A DNA stretch of 40,933 bases from NCBI GenBank assembly GCA_003242605.1, contig QGUZ01000011.1, positions 1 through 40,933 on the forward strand, given 5' to 3'. The translations under genes and the position numbers were made by a program. The stretch is from Actinomycetota bacterium (lineage in GTDB: Bacteria > Actinomycetota > Actinomycetes > Streptosporangiales > Streptosporangiaceae). Of this stretch, positions 8,441 through 16,461 are shown piece by piece. The notes beneath the pieces are model-generated. The model saw nothing but the letters and a program-made list of their open reading frames with translations, was not told where the DNA came from and ran no database searches. Each line of letters opens with the position of its first letter. Position 1 is the first letter of the stretch.

Positions 8441-8473
8441 GGTGATCTACGGCAGGCTGCTGCACGGATCACC
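8441..8473. repeat. Inverted repeat GGTGATC/GATCACC before the NlpC/P60 gene
   Basis: Seven-base arms at 8441-8447 and 8467-8473 with a 19-base spacer, ending 29 bases before the chosen start. It could be an operator or an untranslated-leader stem; there is no further evidence. Confidence 0.3.
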
Positions 8474-8502
8474 GTGGAGAGCGGGTGAGGAAGGGGGACC
8501 AC

Positions 8503-10014
8503 GTGCTCGAGCCGCGAGCGCGCCACCCCGAATCCGCCGCCCACGACCAGCCGGCCGCGCCCGGCGCCTGGCCCCCGCCGGGGGCCGCGCAACCGCCCGC
8601 GGCGTTCGTCCCGCGCTACGTCCAGCTCGTCCCCGGCGCGCTCCCCGCGCCGCCCGGCCCCGGACCGCACCCGTACGGCCCGCCGCCCCGGCGGCGCGGC
8701 CCGGTGCGGGAGGCCCTGCGCCGCCTGGCGGCCTCGCGCCGGCTCGCCCCGGTCGTCGCCGTGCTGCTCACCGGCGTGCTCACCGCCGACCTGGTGGCGC
8801 TCGGCGCGCTGGAGGAGGCCGACGCGGGCGCGCCGCCCCGGGCCCGCACCGCGGTCGCCGCGCGCGAGCCCGGCGACCCGCACCGCTACGTCGCCGCCAC
8901 CCGTGACCCGGACGGCGCGAGTGCCGACCCGGGCGGTACGGCGGGCGGGTCCGGCCGGCCCCGGGTGGCGCCGCTGGACCGGCTGCGCCGGCCGCACCTG
9001 TTCGCGGTGGCGGACCGCCCGCTACCGGCCTCGGCCGTGGCGCAGGCCCGCCTGCTCACGGGGGTGGCGGCGGTCGAGGTGGCCGACGCCGCCGAGGTGA
9101 CGCTCGACGGCAAGCGGGTGCACACGCTCGGCGTGAACCCGTCCACCTTCCGGGCCTACACCCCGGAGATCACCGCCCGCTCGGACGCGCTCTGGCAGAA
9201 CATCGCGGCCGGGGACGTGGCCGTGTCGTTCGTGCTCGGCCGGGACGGCGGGGTCGCGCTCGGCTCGGTCGTGGACGGCGGCGGCGGGCGGCGGCTGCGC
9301 GTGGGCGCCTGGGCGACGGTCGGCATCGGCCCGATCGACGCGGTCGTCTCCCGCGACACCGCCCGGCTGCTCGGCATGCCCGAGGGGAACGCGCTGGTGG
9401 TGAGCGCCCCCGGCGCCGACCTGGCCCGGCTGCGCCGCCGCCTGCTCCAGGTGCTGCCGAAGGGCGCCCAGGTCGCCGTGATCGACCCCGAGTACGTCGA
9501 GCCGCGCCGCGACGAGGGCGGCGCCGGCGACCGGGGCGGTGCCACCGGCGGCGACGCCTCCGGCGAAAGCCGGGAGCGGCCCGAGCAGGACGTCGGCTCG
9601 TACCCGGGCTCGTTCCTCACCGACGAGCAGCTGCAGCGGGTGCTCACCGCGGCGGCGAGCCGGATCGGCCGGCCGTACGTGTGGGGCGCGGCCGGGCCGG
9701 ACGCGTTCGACTGCTCGGGCCTGGTGCAGTGGGCCTACGCCCAGGCGGGGGTGCGCATGCCGCGGGTCACCACCGGCCAGTGGGCGACCGGGCCCCGCAT
9801 CCCGCTCTCCCAGGCCAGGCCCGGCGACCTGCTGTTCTGGCGGCGGGACCCGACGAACCCCGGCTACCTCTCGCACGTGGCGATCTACTGGGGCGACGGC
9901 AAGATGATCCACGCGCCGCGCACCGGCGACGTGGTGAAGATCGCGCCGATCCCGATGGCCGGGTTCGCCGGGGTGGTCCGGGTCGACCCGCGGGTCGCCG
10001 CGCGGGTGCGCTGA
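8503..10014 (+). CDS. Membrane-anchored NlpC/P60 (C40) peptidase
   Basis: This 503-residue cell-wall hydrolase would cut peptide stems of peptidoglycan outside the membrane. Residues 1-80 are a Pro/Arg-rich cytoplasmic head, followed by one membrane helix (LAPVVAVLLTGVLTADLVAL). A middle extracellular domain (about 165-335) resembles the MacB/FtsX periplasmic fold (FRAYTPEITARSDALWQNIA, later VVSRDTARLLGMPEG). After an acidic linker, the C-terminal NlpC/P60 domain (about 375-503) carries C404 in DCSGLV, H458 in SHVAIY and H470 in IHAP, the family triad. GTG at 8503 has AGGAAGGGGG upstream; GTG at 8485 is possible and adds six residues. The MacB-like middle domain is an unusual partner and may sense or dock an envelope complex (inference). 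Confidence 0.92.
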   Translation: MLEPRARHPESAAHDQPAAPGAWPPPGAAQPPAAFVPRYVQLVPGALPAPPGPGPHPYGPPPRRRGPVREALRRLAASRRLAPVVAVLLTGVLTADLVALGALEEADAGAPPRARTAVAAREPGDPHRYVAATRDPDGASADPGGTAGGSGRPRVAPLDRLRRPHLFAVADRPLPASAVAQARLLTGVAAVEVADAAEVTLDGKRVHTLGVNPSTFRAYTPEITARSDALWQNIAAGDVAVSFVLGRDGGVALGSVVDGGGGRRLRVGAWATVGIGPIDAVVSRDTARLLGMPEGNALVVSAPGADLARLRRRLLQVLPKGAQVAVIDPEYVEPRRDEGGAGDRGGATGGDASGESRERPEQDVGSYPGSFLTDEQLQRVLTAAASRIGRPYVWGAAGPDAFDCSGLVQWAYAQAGVRMPRVTTGQWATGPRIPLSQARPGDLLFWRRDPTNPGYLSHVAIYWGDGKMIHAPRTGDVVKIAPIPMAGFAGVVRVDPRVAARVR

Positions 10015-10027
10015 CCGGGCGCGGGGC

Positions 10028-10633
10028 TCAGCCGAGGACGCCCTTGAGGTGCCCCAGCGCCTCGTCGACCATCTCGCCCAGCGGGCGCCGGCCGTCCTGC
10101 TCCACCCAGGCGACGAGGACCGGCACGAGGGCGCCGGCGACCGCGCCGCACAGGCTGCGGATCTCCAGGTCCCCGGGGCCCCGCCCGAACCGCAGGGCGA
10201 GCTCGGCCGCCAGGCCGTCCACCGTGCGCAGCAGCGCGTCGAGGCTGCGGGCGCGCAGCGACGGGATCGTCATCTGCAGCCGGATGCGCAGCCGCAGGTC
10301 GCTCTGCTCCTCCAGGGAGAGCCGCGCGAACGCGGTGCGGAAGGTCTCCCGCAGCACCGTGCCGAGCGGCGCGTCGGCGGGCTGGGCGGCGAGCGCCGCG
10401 TGCAGCACGGCGGCGTAGTCGTCCCGCAGGACCAGGGCCTCCTTGGTCGGGAAGTAGCGGAAGAACGTGCTCGGCGAGACCTCCGCCGCCTCGGCGATCT
10501 GCTCCACGGTGGTCTCGTCGTAGCCCCGCTCGGCGAAGAGCCGCAGCGCCTGTTCCTGGATCGTCCGTCGTGTCTTGGCCTTCTTGCGCTCGCGAAGCCC
10601 GTCACGGCGCTCGGCCGACACGGGTGTGGTCAT
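10028..10633 (-). CDS. TetR-family transcriptional regulator
   Basis: This is a 201-residue regulator. The N-terminal helix-turn-helix (about 18-65) reads RTIQEQALRLFAERGYDETT, then VEQIAEAAEVSPSTFFRYFPTKEAL split over the recognition helix, and the C-terminal part (about 85-195) is the all-helical ligand and dimer domain seen in MftR/AcrR-like members. ATG at 10631-10633 has GGGAGA about 10 bases upstream; ATG at 10642 lies too close to that site. It converges with the NlpC/P60 gene, 13 bases apart, and diverges from the ribbon-helix-helix gene. Ligand and targets unknown. Confidence 0.9.
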   Translation of the reverse strand: MTTPVSAERRDGLRERKKAKTRRTIQEQALRLFAERGYDETTVEQIAEAAEVSPSTFFRYFPTKEALVLRDDYAAVLHAALAAQPADAPLGTVLRETFRTAFARLSLEEQSDLRLRIRLQMTIPSLRARSLDALLRTVDGLAAELALRFGRGPGDLEIRSLCGAVAGALVPVLVAWVEQDGRRPLGEMVDEALGHLKGVLG

Positions 10634-10956
10634 GCCCGCCATTCTCCCGTCCAGCTCGCGCAGGTCGCACGCGGGGAAGAGGCCGAGGGATACGGCCGCG
10701 TGGTCACGGGTGCCCAGCATAACCGAGAAAACGGAAGTACAAGACAAAAGGAACACGCTGCCATTTGACAGGCGCGGTCGGCTCCGGTGCGCCGGTGACG
10801 GCGGTGGCGCCGGGCCACACCACCGTACGTGCCGCCGGTACGGCGCGGCCCGGGGCGCCCGAAGCCGGCGTGAGGGGACGGCGGGGTGGGAGACGAGGGC
10901 CCCGCGCGGCGCGGCCGGGACTGCCGGTGGAAGCGCAACGGTGTAATCCTTATTAC
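10634..10956. promoter_or_regulatory. 323-base divergent region between TetR and RHH-like genes
   Basis: No gene is visible. An AT-rich patch at 10716-10768 stands out. On the minus strand it offers TATGCT (10716-10721) as a -10 box for the TetR gene, with TTGTAC (10737-10742) 15 bases or CTTGTA 16 bases upstream as a poor -35 box. The right half is ordinary GC-rich DNA until the palindrome at the next start codon. Confidence 0.35.
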
Positions 10957-10957
10957 A
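10942..10957. promoter_or_regulatory. Palindrome TGTAAT-CCTT-ATTACA overlapping the RHH-like gene start
   Basis: Perfect six-base arms around a four-base spacer; the last A is the first base of the ATG. TAATCC within it lies seven bases before the ATG, the position a -10 box would take for a leaderless message. An operator here would block or shape its own promoter, which fits autoregulation by the DNA-binding protein encoded immediately downstream (inference). Confidence 0.6.
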
Positions 10958-11478
10958 TGGACAACGAGGAATCGATCATCAACGCCTGGTTCACCGGCCG
11001 CCTGCCGCAGGAGTGGTTCGGCGGGCGGCACGAGATCGTGGTCGACCGCGAGGAGATCACCGTCGTCGGCACGCTGCCCGAGCCGGAGCCCGGCGAGGAC
11101 GTCTCGGCGGCCGAGCGGGAGGCGCTGCTCGACGGGCTGGCCCGGCGGTTCCGCGAGGAGACCCGCGACCGCCGCATCGAGATCGCCCGGGAGGCCGAGC
11201 ACCGGTTCCGCCGCAAGGTGTCGTGGGGTGTCCGGGTCGGCGACCGCTGTGTGATGTTCACCACGCTGTCGGTCCCGGTGATGACCCGGCTGCGGCAGCC
11301 CGAGCGGAGGGTGCTCGACACTCTCGTCGCCGCGGGAGTGGCCCGCAGCCGCAGCGACGCGCTCGCCTGGTGCGTGCGGCTCGTCGCCCGGCGGGCCGAC
11401 ACCTGGCTCTCCGACCTGCGGGATGCCCTGCGACACGTGGAATCGGTGCGCGCCGCGGGACCCGATCTGGTGGACTAA
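10957..11478 (+). CDS. Ribbon-helix-helix-like putative DNA-binding protein
   Basis: This 173-residue protein is not one I can name. The N-terminal half (residues 1-85) is charged and has helical stretches (MDNEESIINAWFTGRLPQEW; ALLDGLARRFREETRDRR). The C-terminal half contains a strand and two helices (MFTTLSVPVMTRLRQPERRV, then LVAAGVARSRSDALAWCVRL) that read like a ribbon-helix-helix or CopG fold, where a 'SRSDALAW' turn precedes the second helix. ATG at 10957 is chosen because upstream sequence has no coding character and a palindrome overlaps this codon. Its stop TAA lies within the first of four dyads that precede the PEP carboxykinase gene. Role as a local regulator is inference. Confidence 0.7.
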   Translation: MDNEESIINAWFTGRLPQEWFGGRHEIVVDREEITVVGTLPEPEPGEDVSAAEREALLDGLARRFREETRDRRIEIAREAEHRFRRKVSWGVRVGDRCVMFTTLSVPVMTRLRQPERRVLDTLVAAGVARSRSDALAWCVRLVARRADTWLSDLRDALRHVESVRAAGPDLVD

Positions 11479-11523
11479 ACCAATCGCGGAAAGGGACTAG
11501 ACCAATTCCTGTGGCCTATACCA
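11471..11523. promoter_or_regulatory. Cluster of three DasR/GntR-like dyads upstream of PEP carboxykinase
   Basis: TGGACTAAACCA (11471-11482), GGGACTAGACCA (11493-11504) and TGGCCTATACCA (11512-11523) each match TGGTCTAGACCA, the core of the DasR-responsive element, at 10 of 12 positions. Each is followed by AAT-type bases (ACCAAT). Starts are 22 and 19 bases apart, about two helical turns. DasR and related HutC/GntR regulators bind such sites; which protein acts here is not shown by the sequence. Confidence 0.6.
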
Positions 11524-11575
11524 ATCGCTGCCGGAAACCCGGGGCGCGGACACGTGACGAAACTCACGGGGGGAT

Positions 11576-11604
11576 TTTTTAACAATCACTCCGGTGGGTA
11601 GGCT
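11576..11604 (+). promoter_or_regulatory. Possible promoter of PEP carboxykinase gene
   Basis: TTTTTA (11576-11581) and TAGGCT (11599-11604) lie 17 bases apart. Transcription would begin near 11611, leaving a leader of about 250 bases. The -10 box fits the TANNNT pattern; the -35 is poor. The rest of the 380-base gap (11479-11858) has no gene; TGAAA-CACC-TTTCA at 11726-11739 is a further short dyad. Confidence 0.35.
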
Positions 11605-11778
11605 CAATCGGTGTGTCCGACGGCTCCGGTCCCCGGTGGCGCGTCCCCAGGTGTGGCCGCGCCGCAGGTGGGCAGGGGCATGACGGCAACCATGCCGCGC
11701 GAATTTCACCGGTTTGGAACGTGAATGAAACACCTTTCAAGGCGGCGTCCGGCCGCCGGGAAAGGCTGCTTTCCGCAC

Positions 11779-11790
11779 TGGTCCAAACCA
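11779..11790. promoter_or_regulatory. Fourth DasR/GntR-like dyad, 69 bases before the pckG start
   Basis: TGGTCCAAACCA matches the same core at 10 of 12 positions and is again followed by AAT. It lies downstream of the likely promoter, where a bound repressor could block elongation or loop to the upstream cluster (inference). Confidence 0.55.
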
Positions 11791-11858
11791 ATTGGATTCG
11801 ACGCGGATTCTTCGCTGAAGATGGTTTTTAACCGGAGAACGCCAAAGGAGCCGCCGTC

Positions 11859-13661
11859 GTGTCCGTGACCGTACAGGGAACCAGCAGGACGACCCGCGCC
11901 GACCTGGCCGCGTGGGTCGAGGAGATCGCCGAGCTCACCCAACCGGACCGGATCGAGTGGTGCGACGGGTCCGAGGCCGAGTGGACGCGACTGACGAACC
12001 TGCTCTGCGAGAAGGGGACCTTCACGCGCCTGAAGGCGCGGCCCAACAGCTTTTACGCGGCCTCCGATCCGTCGGACGTGGCCAGGGTGGAGGACCGCAC
12101 CTTCATCTGCTCGGAGGACCCGGAGGACGCCGGTCCGACCAACAACTGGATCCACCCGGACGAGATGCGCCGCACCTTCCGGCAGCTGTTCCGCGGCTGC
12201 ATGCGCGGCCGGACCATGTACGTCGTCCCGTTCTGCATGGGCCCGCTCGGCAGCGACATCTCCCGGCTCGGCGTGGAGATCACCGACTCGGCGTACGTCG
12301 CGGTCTCGATGCGGATCATGACCCGGATGGGCGAGGAGGCGCTGCGGCTCATCGAGGAGGGCCGCGACTACGTCAAGTGCGTGCACTCGGTCGGCGCCCC
12401 GCTCGAGCCCGGGCAGCAGGACGTGCCCTGGCCGTGCAACACGACCAAGTACATCAGCCACTTCCCGGAGACCCGGGAGATCTGGTCGTACGGCTCGGGG
12501 TACGGCGGCAACGCCCTGCTCGGCAAGAAGTGCTTCGCGCTGCGCATCGCGAGCGTGATCGCCCGCGACGAGGGCTGGCTCGCCGAGCACATGCTGATCC
12601 TCAAGCTCACCCCGCCGGACGGCGAGCCGCGCTACATCGCCGCCGCGTTCCCGTCCGCCTGCGGCAAGACGAACCTGGCGATGCTCCAGCCGACGATCCC
12701 CGGCTGGAAGGTGGAGACGATCGGCGACGACATCGCCTGGATGCGCTTCGGCGAGGACGGCCGGCTGTACGCGATCAACCCCGAGGCGGGCTTCTTCGGC
12801 GTGGCCCCCGGCACCGGCGAGTCGACCAACGCCAACGCGATCAAGACGCTGTGGGGCAACAGCATCTTCACCAACGTGGCGCTCACCGAGGACGGCGACG
12901 TCTGGTGGGAGGGCCTCACCGACGAGCCCCCGGCGCGGCTCATCGACTGGCGGGGCCGCGAGTGGACCCCGGACTCGCCCGAGCCGGCCGCGCACCCCAA
13001 CGCCCGGTTCACCACCCCGGCCGGCCAGTGCCCGACGATCGCCCCCGAGTGGCAGGACCCCAAGGGCGTGCCGATCTCGGCGATCCTGTTCGGCGGGCGC
13101 CGCGCCACCGCCGTACCGCTGGTCACCGAGTCGTTCAACTGGCAGCACGGCGTGTTCCTCGGCGCGAACGTCGCCTCGGAGAAGACCGCGGCGGCCGAGG
13201 GCAAGGTCGGCGAGCTGCGCCGCGACCCGTTCGCGATGCTCCCGTTCTGCGGCTACAACATGGGCGACTACTTCGCCCACTGGCTGAAGATCGGGAAGAT
13301 GACCGATCCGGACAAGCTGCCCCGGATCTACTACGTCAACTGGTTCCGCAAGGACGCGAGCGGGCGGTACGTCTGGCCCGGCTACGGCGAGAACAGCCGG
13401 GTGCTGAAGTGGATCGTGCAGCGGCTCAACGGCGAGGCCGACGCGGTCGAGACGCCGATCGGCATGCTGCCCACCAAGGAGGCGCTCGACCTCGGCGGCC
13501 TCGACATCTCCGACGATGACCTCGAGCTGCTGCTGTCGGTCGACCGCGAGGTGTGGCGCGAGGAGGCGTCGCTCATCCCCGAGCACTTCAAGACCTTCGG
13601 TGACCGCATGCCGAAGGAGCTCTGGGACGAGTACCACCGGCTTGTCGAGCGCCTGGGCTGA
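11859..13661 (+). CDS. pckG: Phosphoenolpyruvate carboxykinase (GTP)
   Basis: The enzyme converts oxaloacetate and GTP to PEP, GDP and CO2, the first committed step of gluconeogenesis. The 600-residue length is normal for the GTP class. FPSACGKTN (264-272) is the phosphate-binding loop, with reactive C268 and K270. Other signatures include WIHPDEMRR, GSGYGGNALLGKKC, the metal site GDDIAWMRF, PEAGFFGVAPGTG and the guanine-binding region NWFRKD. GTG at 11859 has AAAGGAG eight bases upstream. The long upstream region with four similar dyads suggests sugar- or amino-sugar-linked control. A stem terminator follows 11 bases after the stop. Often called pckA in actinobacteria. Confidence 0.97.
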   Translation: MSVTVQGTSRTTRADLAAWVEEIAELTQPDRIEWCDGSEAEWTRLTNLLCEKGTFTRLKARPNSFYAASDPSDVARVEDRTFICSEDPEDAGPTNNWIHPDEMRRTFRQLFRGCMRGRTMYVVPFCMGPLGSDISRLGVEITDSAYVAVSMRIMTRMGEEALRLIEEGRDYVKCVHSVGAPLEPGQQDVPWPCNTTKYISHFPETREIWSYGSGYGGNALLGKKCFALRIASVIARDEGWLAEHMLILKLTPPDGEPRYIAAAFPSACGKTNLAMLQPTIPGWKVETIGDDIAWMRFGEDGRLYAINPEAGFFGVAPGTGESTNANAIKTLWGNSIFTNVALTEDGDVWWEGLTDEPPARLIDWRGREWTPDSPEPAAHPNARFTTPAGQCPTIAPEWQDPKGVPISAILFGGRRATAVPLVTESFNWQHGVFLGANVASEKTAAAEGKVGELRRDPFAMLPFCGYNMGDYFAHWLKIGKMTDPDKLPRIYYVNWFRKDASGRYVWPGYGENSRVLKWIVQRLNGEADAVETPIGMLPTKEALDLGGLDISDDDLELLLSVDREVWREEASLIPEHFKTFGDRMPKELWDEYHRLVERLG

Positions 13662-13672
13662 CGGCCCGGGTC

Positions 13673-13696
13673 GTGCCCGTCAACGGCGCCGGGCAC
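13673..13696 (+). terminator. Terminator after PEP carboxykinase gene
   Basis: GTGCCCG (13673-13679) pairs perfectly with CGGGCAC (13690-13696) around a 10-base loop, starting 12 bases after the stop codon. No T-run. Confidence 0.6.
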
Positions 13697-14078
13697 ACGC
13701 GGACGTCGTGCGGCCCCTCTCCGCGCAACCGTGCACCATCCTCTGGGAGCCTGCCACAAACCCCGCGGAGGGGGCCGCACGACGGTCCTTCGCCCCGCCC
13801 CACGCCCTCGCGGCGTTTTTTGCGGTCCTTTTTCGCCGCCAGGTGTCCGAAACCGGCCACACGCGCGGCCCGCCGGTCTTAGGGTCATGATCGTGAATGC
13901 GTGTGCGGAGCCCGCGCCCGGTGGGGCGGGCGGCCGAGGCACGCAGGTGCGCGCCGTAAAGTCTCATCGTCGGTGCCGGGCGCGCCGCTACCAGAGAACA
14001 CTCCGCTTCGGCCGTCTCAGGTGCCCGAGGCGGCGATAATGGCTCGTCGGACAAGGACCGGGGAGGAAGGGATCGCCC
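13697..14078 (+). promoter_or_regulatory. Gene-free leader region before the cis-prenyltransferase gene
   Basis: No convincing gene. GCGGCG (13810-13815) and CGCCGC (13834-13839) enclose two T-runs. Two -10-like boxes are seen: TAGGGT (13880-13885), seven bases before a GTG that opens a 48-codon Arg-rich frame to 14039, and GATAAT (14035-14040), about 40 bases before the real gene. Either could start the prenyltransferase message. The 48-codon frame has no recognisable protein features, so I do not call it a gene. Confidence 0.35.
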
Positions 14079-14840
14079 ATGGGCCTGCGTGACGTCGTCT
14101 ACCGCCTGTACGAGCGCCGGCTGGAGGCGAAACTCGCGAACGGCCCGATCCCCAAGCACGTCGGCGTCATCGTCGACGGCAACCGCCGCTGGGCCCGGGC
14201 GATGGGTCTGCAGGACGTCAGCCGGGGGCACCGCAAGGGCGCCGACAAGATCTCCGACCTGCTCGTGTGGTGCCGCGAGGCCGGGGTCGAGATCGTCACC
14301 GTCTGGCTGCTGTCGAGCGACAACTTCAACCGGCCGAAGGAGGAGCTCGAGCCGCTCTTCGAGATCATCGAGGACACCGTGCGCCGCCTCGTCGCCGGCG
14401 GCTGGCACGTCAACCCCATGGGCGCGCTCGACCTGCTGCCCGACCACACCGCTCGCGTGCTGAAGGAGGCAAAAGAGGCCACAGCGGATCGTCCGGGCCT
14501 GATTGTGAACGTTGCGGTTGGGTATGGAGGAAGGCGTGAGATCGCTGATGCGGTGCGCTCCCTCCTCCAGGAGCACGCCAGCAAGGGGGCGACCATCGAG
14601 GAGCTCGCCGAGGTCCTCGATGTGGAGCACATCGCAGAGCATCTCTACACCCGCGGCCAGCCCGACCCCGACCTGGTCATCCGCACCAGCGGCGAGCAGC
14701 GCCTCTCCGGCTTCCTGCTCTGGCAGAGCGCCCACTCGGAGTTCTACTTCTGCGAGGCGTACTGGCCCGACTTCCGCAAGGTGGACTTCCTCCGGGCGCT
14801 TCGCTCTTACGCCGCGCGGAACCGGCGGTACGGCAGCTGA
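14079..14840 (+). CDS. uppS: Z-isoprenyl diphosphate synthase (cis-prenyltransferase)
   Basis: Members condense isopentenyl diphosphate onto an allylic primer in cis, making polyprenyl carriers for wall synthesis. The 253-residue protein has the catalytic HVGVIVDGNRRWA (D33), SSDNFNRP, and the substrate-binding tail RTSGEQRLSGFLLWQSAHSE followed by FYF. Length and gene neighbourhood resemble the short-chain Rv1086 type, which makes a C15 product used by a longer-chain synthase, rather than the long decaprenyl enzyme; product length cannot be read with certainty. ATG at 14079 follows GGGGAGGAAGGG. IspH, encoded near the other end of the window, supplies the precursors. Confidence 0.93.
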   Translation: MGLRDVVYRLYERRLEAKLANGPIPKHVGVIVDGNRRWARAMGLQDVSRGHRKGADKISDLLVWCREAGVEIVTVWLLSSDNFNRPKEELEPLFEIIEDTVRRLVAGGWHVNPMGALDLLPDHTARVLKEAKEATADRPGLIVNVAVGYGGRREIADAVRSLLQEHASKGATIEELAEVLDVEHIAEHLYTRGQPDPDLVIRTSGEQRLSGFLLWQSAHSEFYFCEAYWPDFRKVDFLRALRSYAARNRRYGS

Positions 14841-15049
14841 ATCAGGCGGTAAACACCCCGTTACGGCCACAACCGGACACTGGGCAACTTTTGCTCCAGC
14901 ACGTACCGTAGGGCGTAGGCAGGTTACATCGCCTACCTCGGGAGAGGGCCCGTCCTTGCCACACGTCCCAGCGAGGAGGGCCGGACCCCGGCGCCGCCTC
15001 CTGGTGCAGGTGCGCGACGGGTCCGGTCCGATAAGCACCTCATCTGGCA

Positions 15050-15070
15050 GGGCGCCCGCTACGGGCGCCC
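15050..15070 (+). promoter_or_regulatory. Perfect 9-bp hairpin abutting the phoH ribosome binding site
   Basis: GGGCGCCCG and CGGGCGCCC pair around the triloop CTA. The 3' arm ends at 15070 and the ribosome site GGGGGAG starts at 15071. The structure could end upstream transcription, or control ribosome access to the phoH message, since adjoining C-rich arm bases could also pair with the G-run. Confidence 0.5.
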
Positions 15071-15082
15071 GGGGGAGAACGC

Positions 15083-16447
15083 GTGGCAGTGTCCTCGATG
15101 ACCTCGATCCACACCGACCCGACCCACCTGCGCGCGAACGGCTCCGCGACGGGTCCCCGCACCGATCGGCGCACCTACGTCGTCGACACCTCGGTCCTGC
15201 TGGCGGACCCCGCCGCGATGACACGGTTCGCCGAGCATGAGGTGGTCCTGCCGATCGTCGTGATCACCGAGCTGGAGGCGAAGCGCCACCATCCCGAGCT
15301 CGGCTACTTCGCGCGGAAGGCACTGCGGTTCCTCGACGATCTGCGGGCTCGGCACGGGCGGCTGGACGAGCCGATGCCCATCGGCGAGGGGACGATCCGG
15401 GTCGAGCTCAACCACAGCGACCCCTCGATCCTGCCGGCCGGTTTCCGGCTCGGCGACAACGACACCCGCATTCTCACCGTCGCCAAGGCCCTCGCCGCGG
15501 AGGGCAACGACGTGGTGCTCGTCTCCAAGGACCTGCCGATGCGGGTCAAGGCCGCATCGATCGGCCTGACCGCCGAGGAGTACCGCGCCGGGCAGGTGAT
15601 CGAGTCCGGGTGGACCGGCATGGCCGAGCTCCAGGTCGCCACCGAGGACATCGAGCACCTCTTCGAGCACGGCACCGCCGAGATCGAGGAGGCGCGCGAG
15701 CTGCCCTGCCACACCGGCCTGCGGCTGCTGTCCGCGAAGGGCTCGGCGCTCGGCCGGGTCATGCCGGACAAGTCGGTACGGCTGGTGCGCGGCGACCGCG
15801 AGGTGTTCGGCCTGCGCGGCCGCTCCGCAGAGCAGCGCATCGCCCTCGACCTGCTCATGGACCCCGACATCGGCATCGTCTCGATGGGCGGCCGGGCCGG
15901 CACCGGCAAGTCCGCGCTCGCGCTCTGCGCCGGCCTCGAGGCCGTGCTGGAGCGCCGCCGGCACCGGAAGATCATCGTCTTCCGCCCGCTGTACGCGGTC
16001 GGCGGGCAGGAGCTCGGCTACCTGCCCGGCACCGAGAACGACAAGATGGGGCCGTGGGCGCAGGCGGTCTACGACACCCTCGGCGCGGTCACCTCGCCCG
16101 AGGTGATCGAGGAGGTCCTCGACCGGGGCATGCTCGAGGTGCTGCCGCTCACCCACATCCGCGGCCGCTCGCTGCACGACGCGTTCGTCATCGTCGACGA
16201 GGCCCAGTCGCTCGAGCGCGGCGTGCTGCTCACCGTGCTGTCCCGGATCGGCGCGAACTCGCGGGTGGTGCTCACCCACGACATCGCGCAGCGGGACAAC
16301 CTGCGGGTCGGGCGGCACGACGGCGTGGTCGCCGTGGTGGAGAAGCTCAAGGGCCACCCGCTGTTCGCGCACATCACGCTCACTCGGTCGGAGCGCTCGC
16401 CGATCGCGGCCCTCGTCACCGAGATGCTGGAGGACATCACCCCCTGA
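15083..16447 (+). CDS. PIN-domain PhoH-like ATPase (PhoH2 type)
   Basis: The 454-residue protein fuses an N-terminal PIN ribonuclease domain (about 30-165: YVVDTSVLLADP with D35; acidic residues in VITELE and GDNDTRIL) to a C-terminal PhoH RecA-like ATPase (about 240-450). Walker A is GRAGTGKS with K276; Walker B is VIVDEAQS with D372; LTHDIAQRDNL follows. Mycobacterial PhoH2 proteins with this layout are reported as ATP-dependent RNA helicase and ribonuclease. In mycobacteria a small antitoxin gene, phoAT, precedes phoH2; I see no equivalent here. GTG at 15083 has GGGGGAG five bases upstream. Converges with the lipoprotein gene. Confidence 0.92.
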   Translation: MAVSSMTSIHTDPTHLRANGSATGPRTDRRTYVVDTSVLLADPAAMTRFAEHEVVLPIVVITELEAKRHHPELGYFARKALRFLDDLRARHGRLDEPMPIGEGTIRVELNHSDPSILPAGFRLGDNDTRILTVAKALAAEGNDVVLVSKDLPMRVKAASIGLTAEEYRAGQVIESGWTGMAELQVATEDIEHLFEHGTAEIEEARELPCHTGLRLLSAKGSALGRVMPDKSVRLVRGDREVFGLRGRSAEQRIALDLLMDPDIGIVSMGGRAGTGKSALALCAGLEAVLERRRHRKIIVFRPLYAVGGQELGYLPGTENDKMGPWAQAVYDTLGAVTSPEVIEEVLDRGMLEVLPLTHIRGRSLHDAFVIVDEAQSLERGVLLTVLSRIGANSRVVLTHDIAQRDNLRVGRHDGVVAVVEKLKGHPLFAHITLTRSERSPIAALVTEMLEDITP

Positions 16448-16461
16448 GCGCGGCGGTCACC

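Noticed and set aside
11611..11724. 37-codon frame in the pckG leader after TAGGCT-N6
   Set aside because: The composition is ordinary and no peptide features are seen; treated as untranslated leader.
13893..14039. 48-codon frame starting seven bases after TAGGGT
   Set aside because: The leaderless spacing fits, but the peptide is an Arg/Cys-rich run without recognisable features; the box may just be the uppS promoter.
14841..15240. PhoAT-like antitoxin upstream of phoH
   Set aside because: An overlapping frame (ending 15240) exists, but it is Arg/Pro-rich and looks like an out-of-frame shadow; no separate start with a ribosome site was seen.
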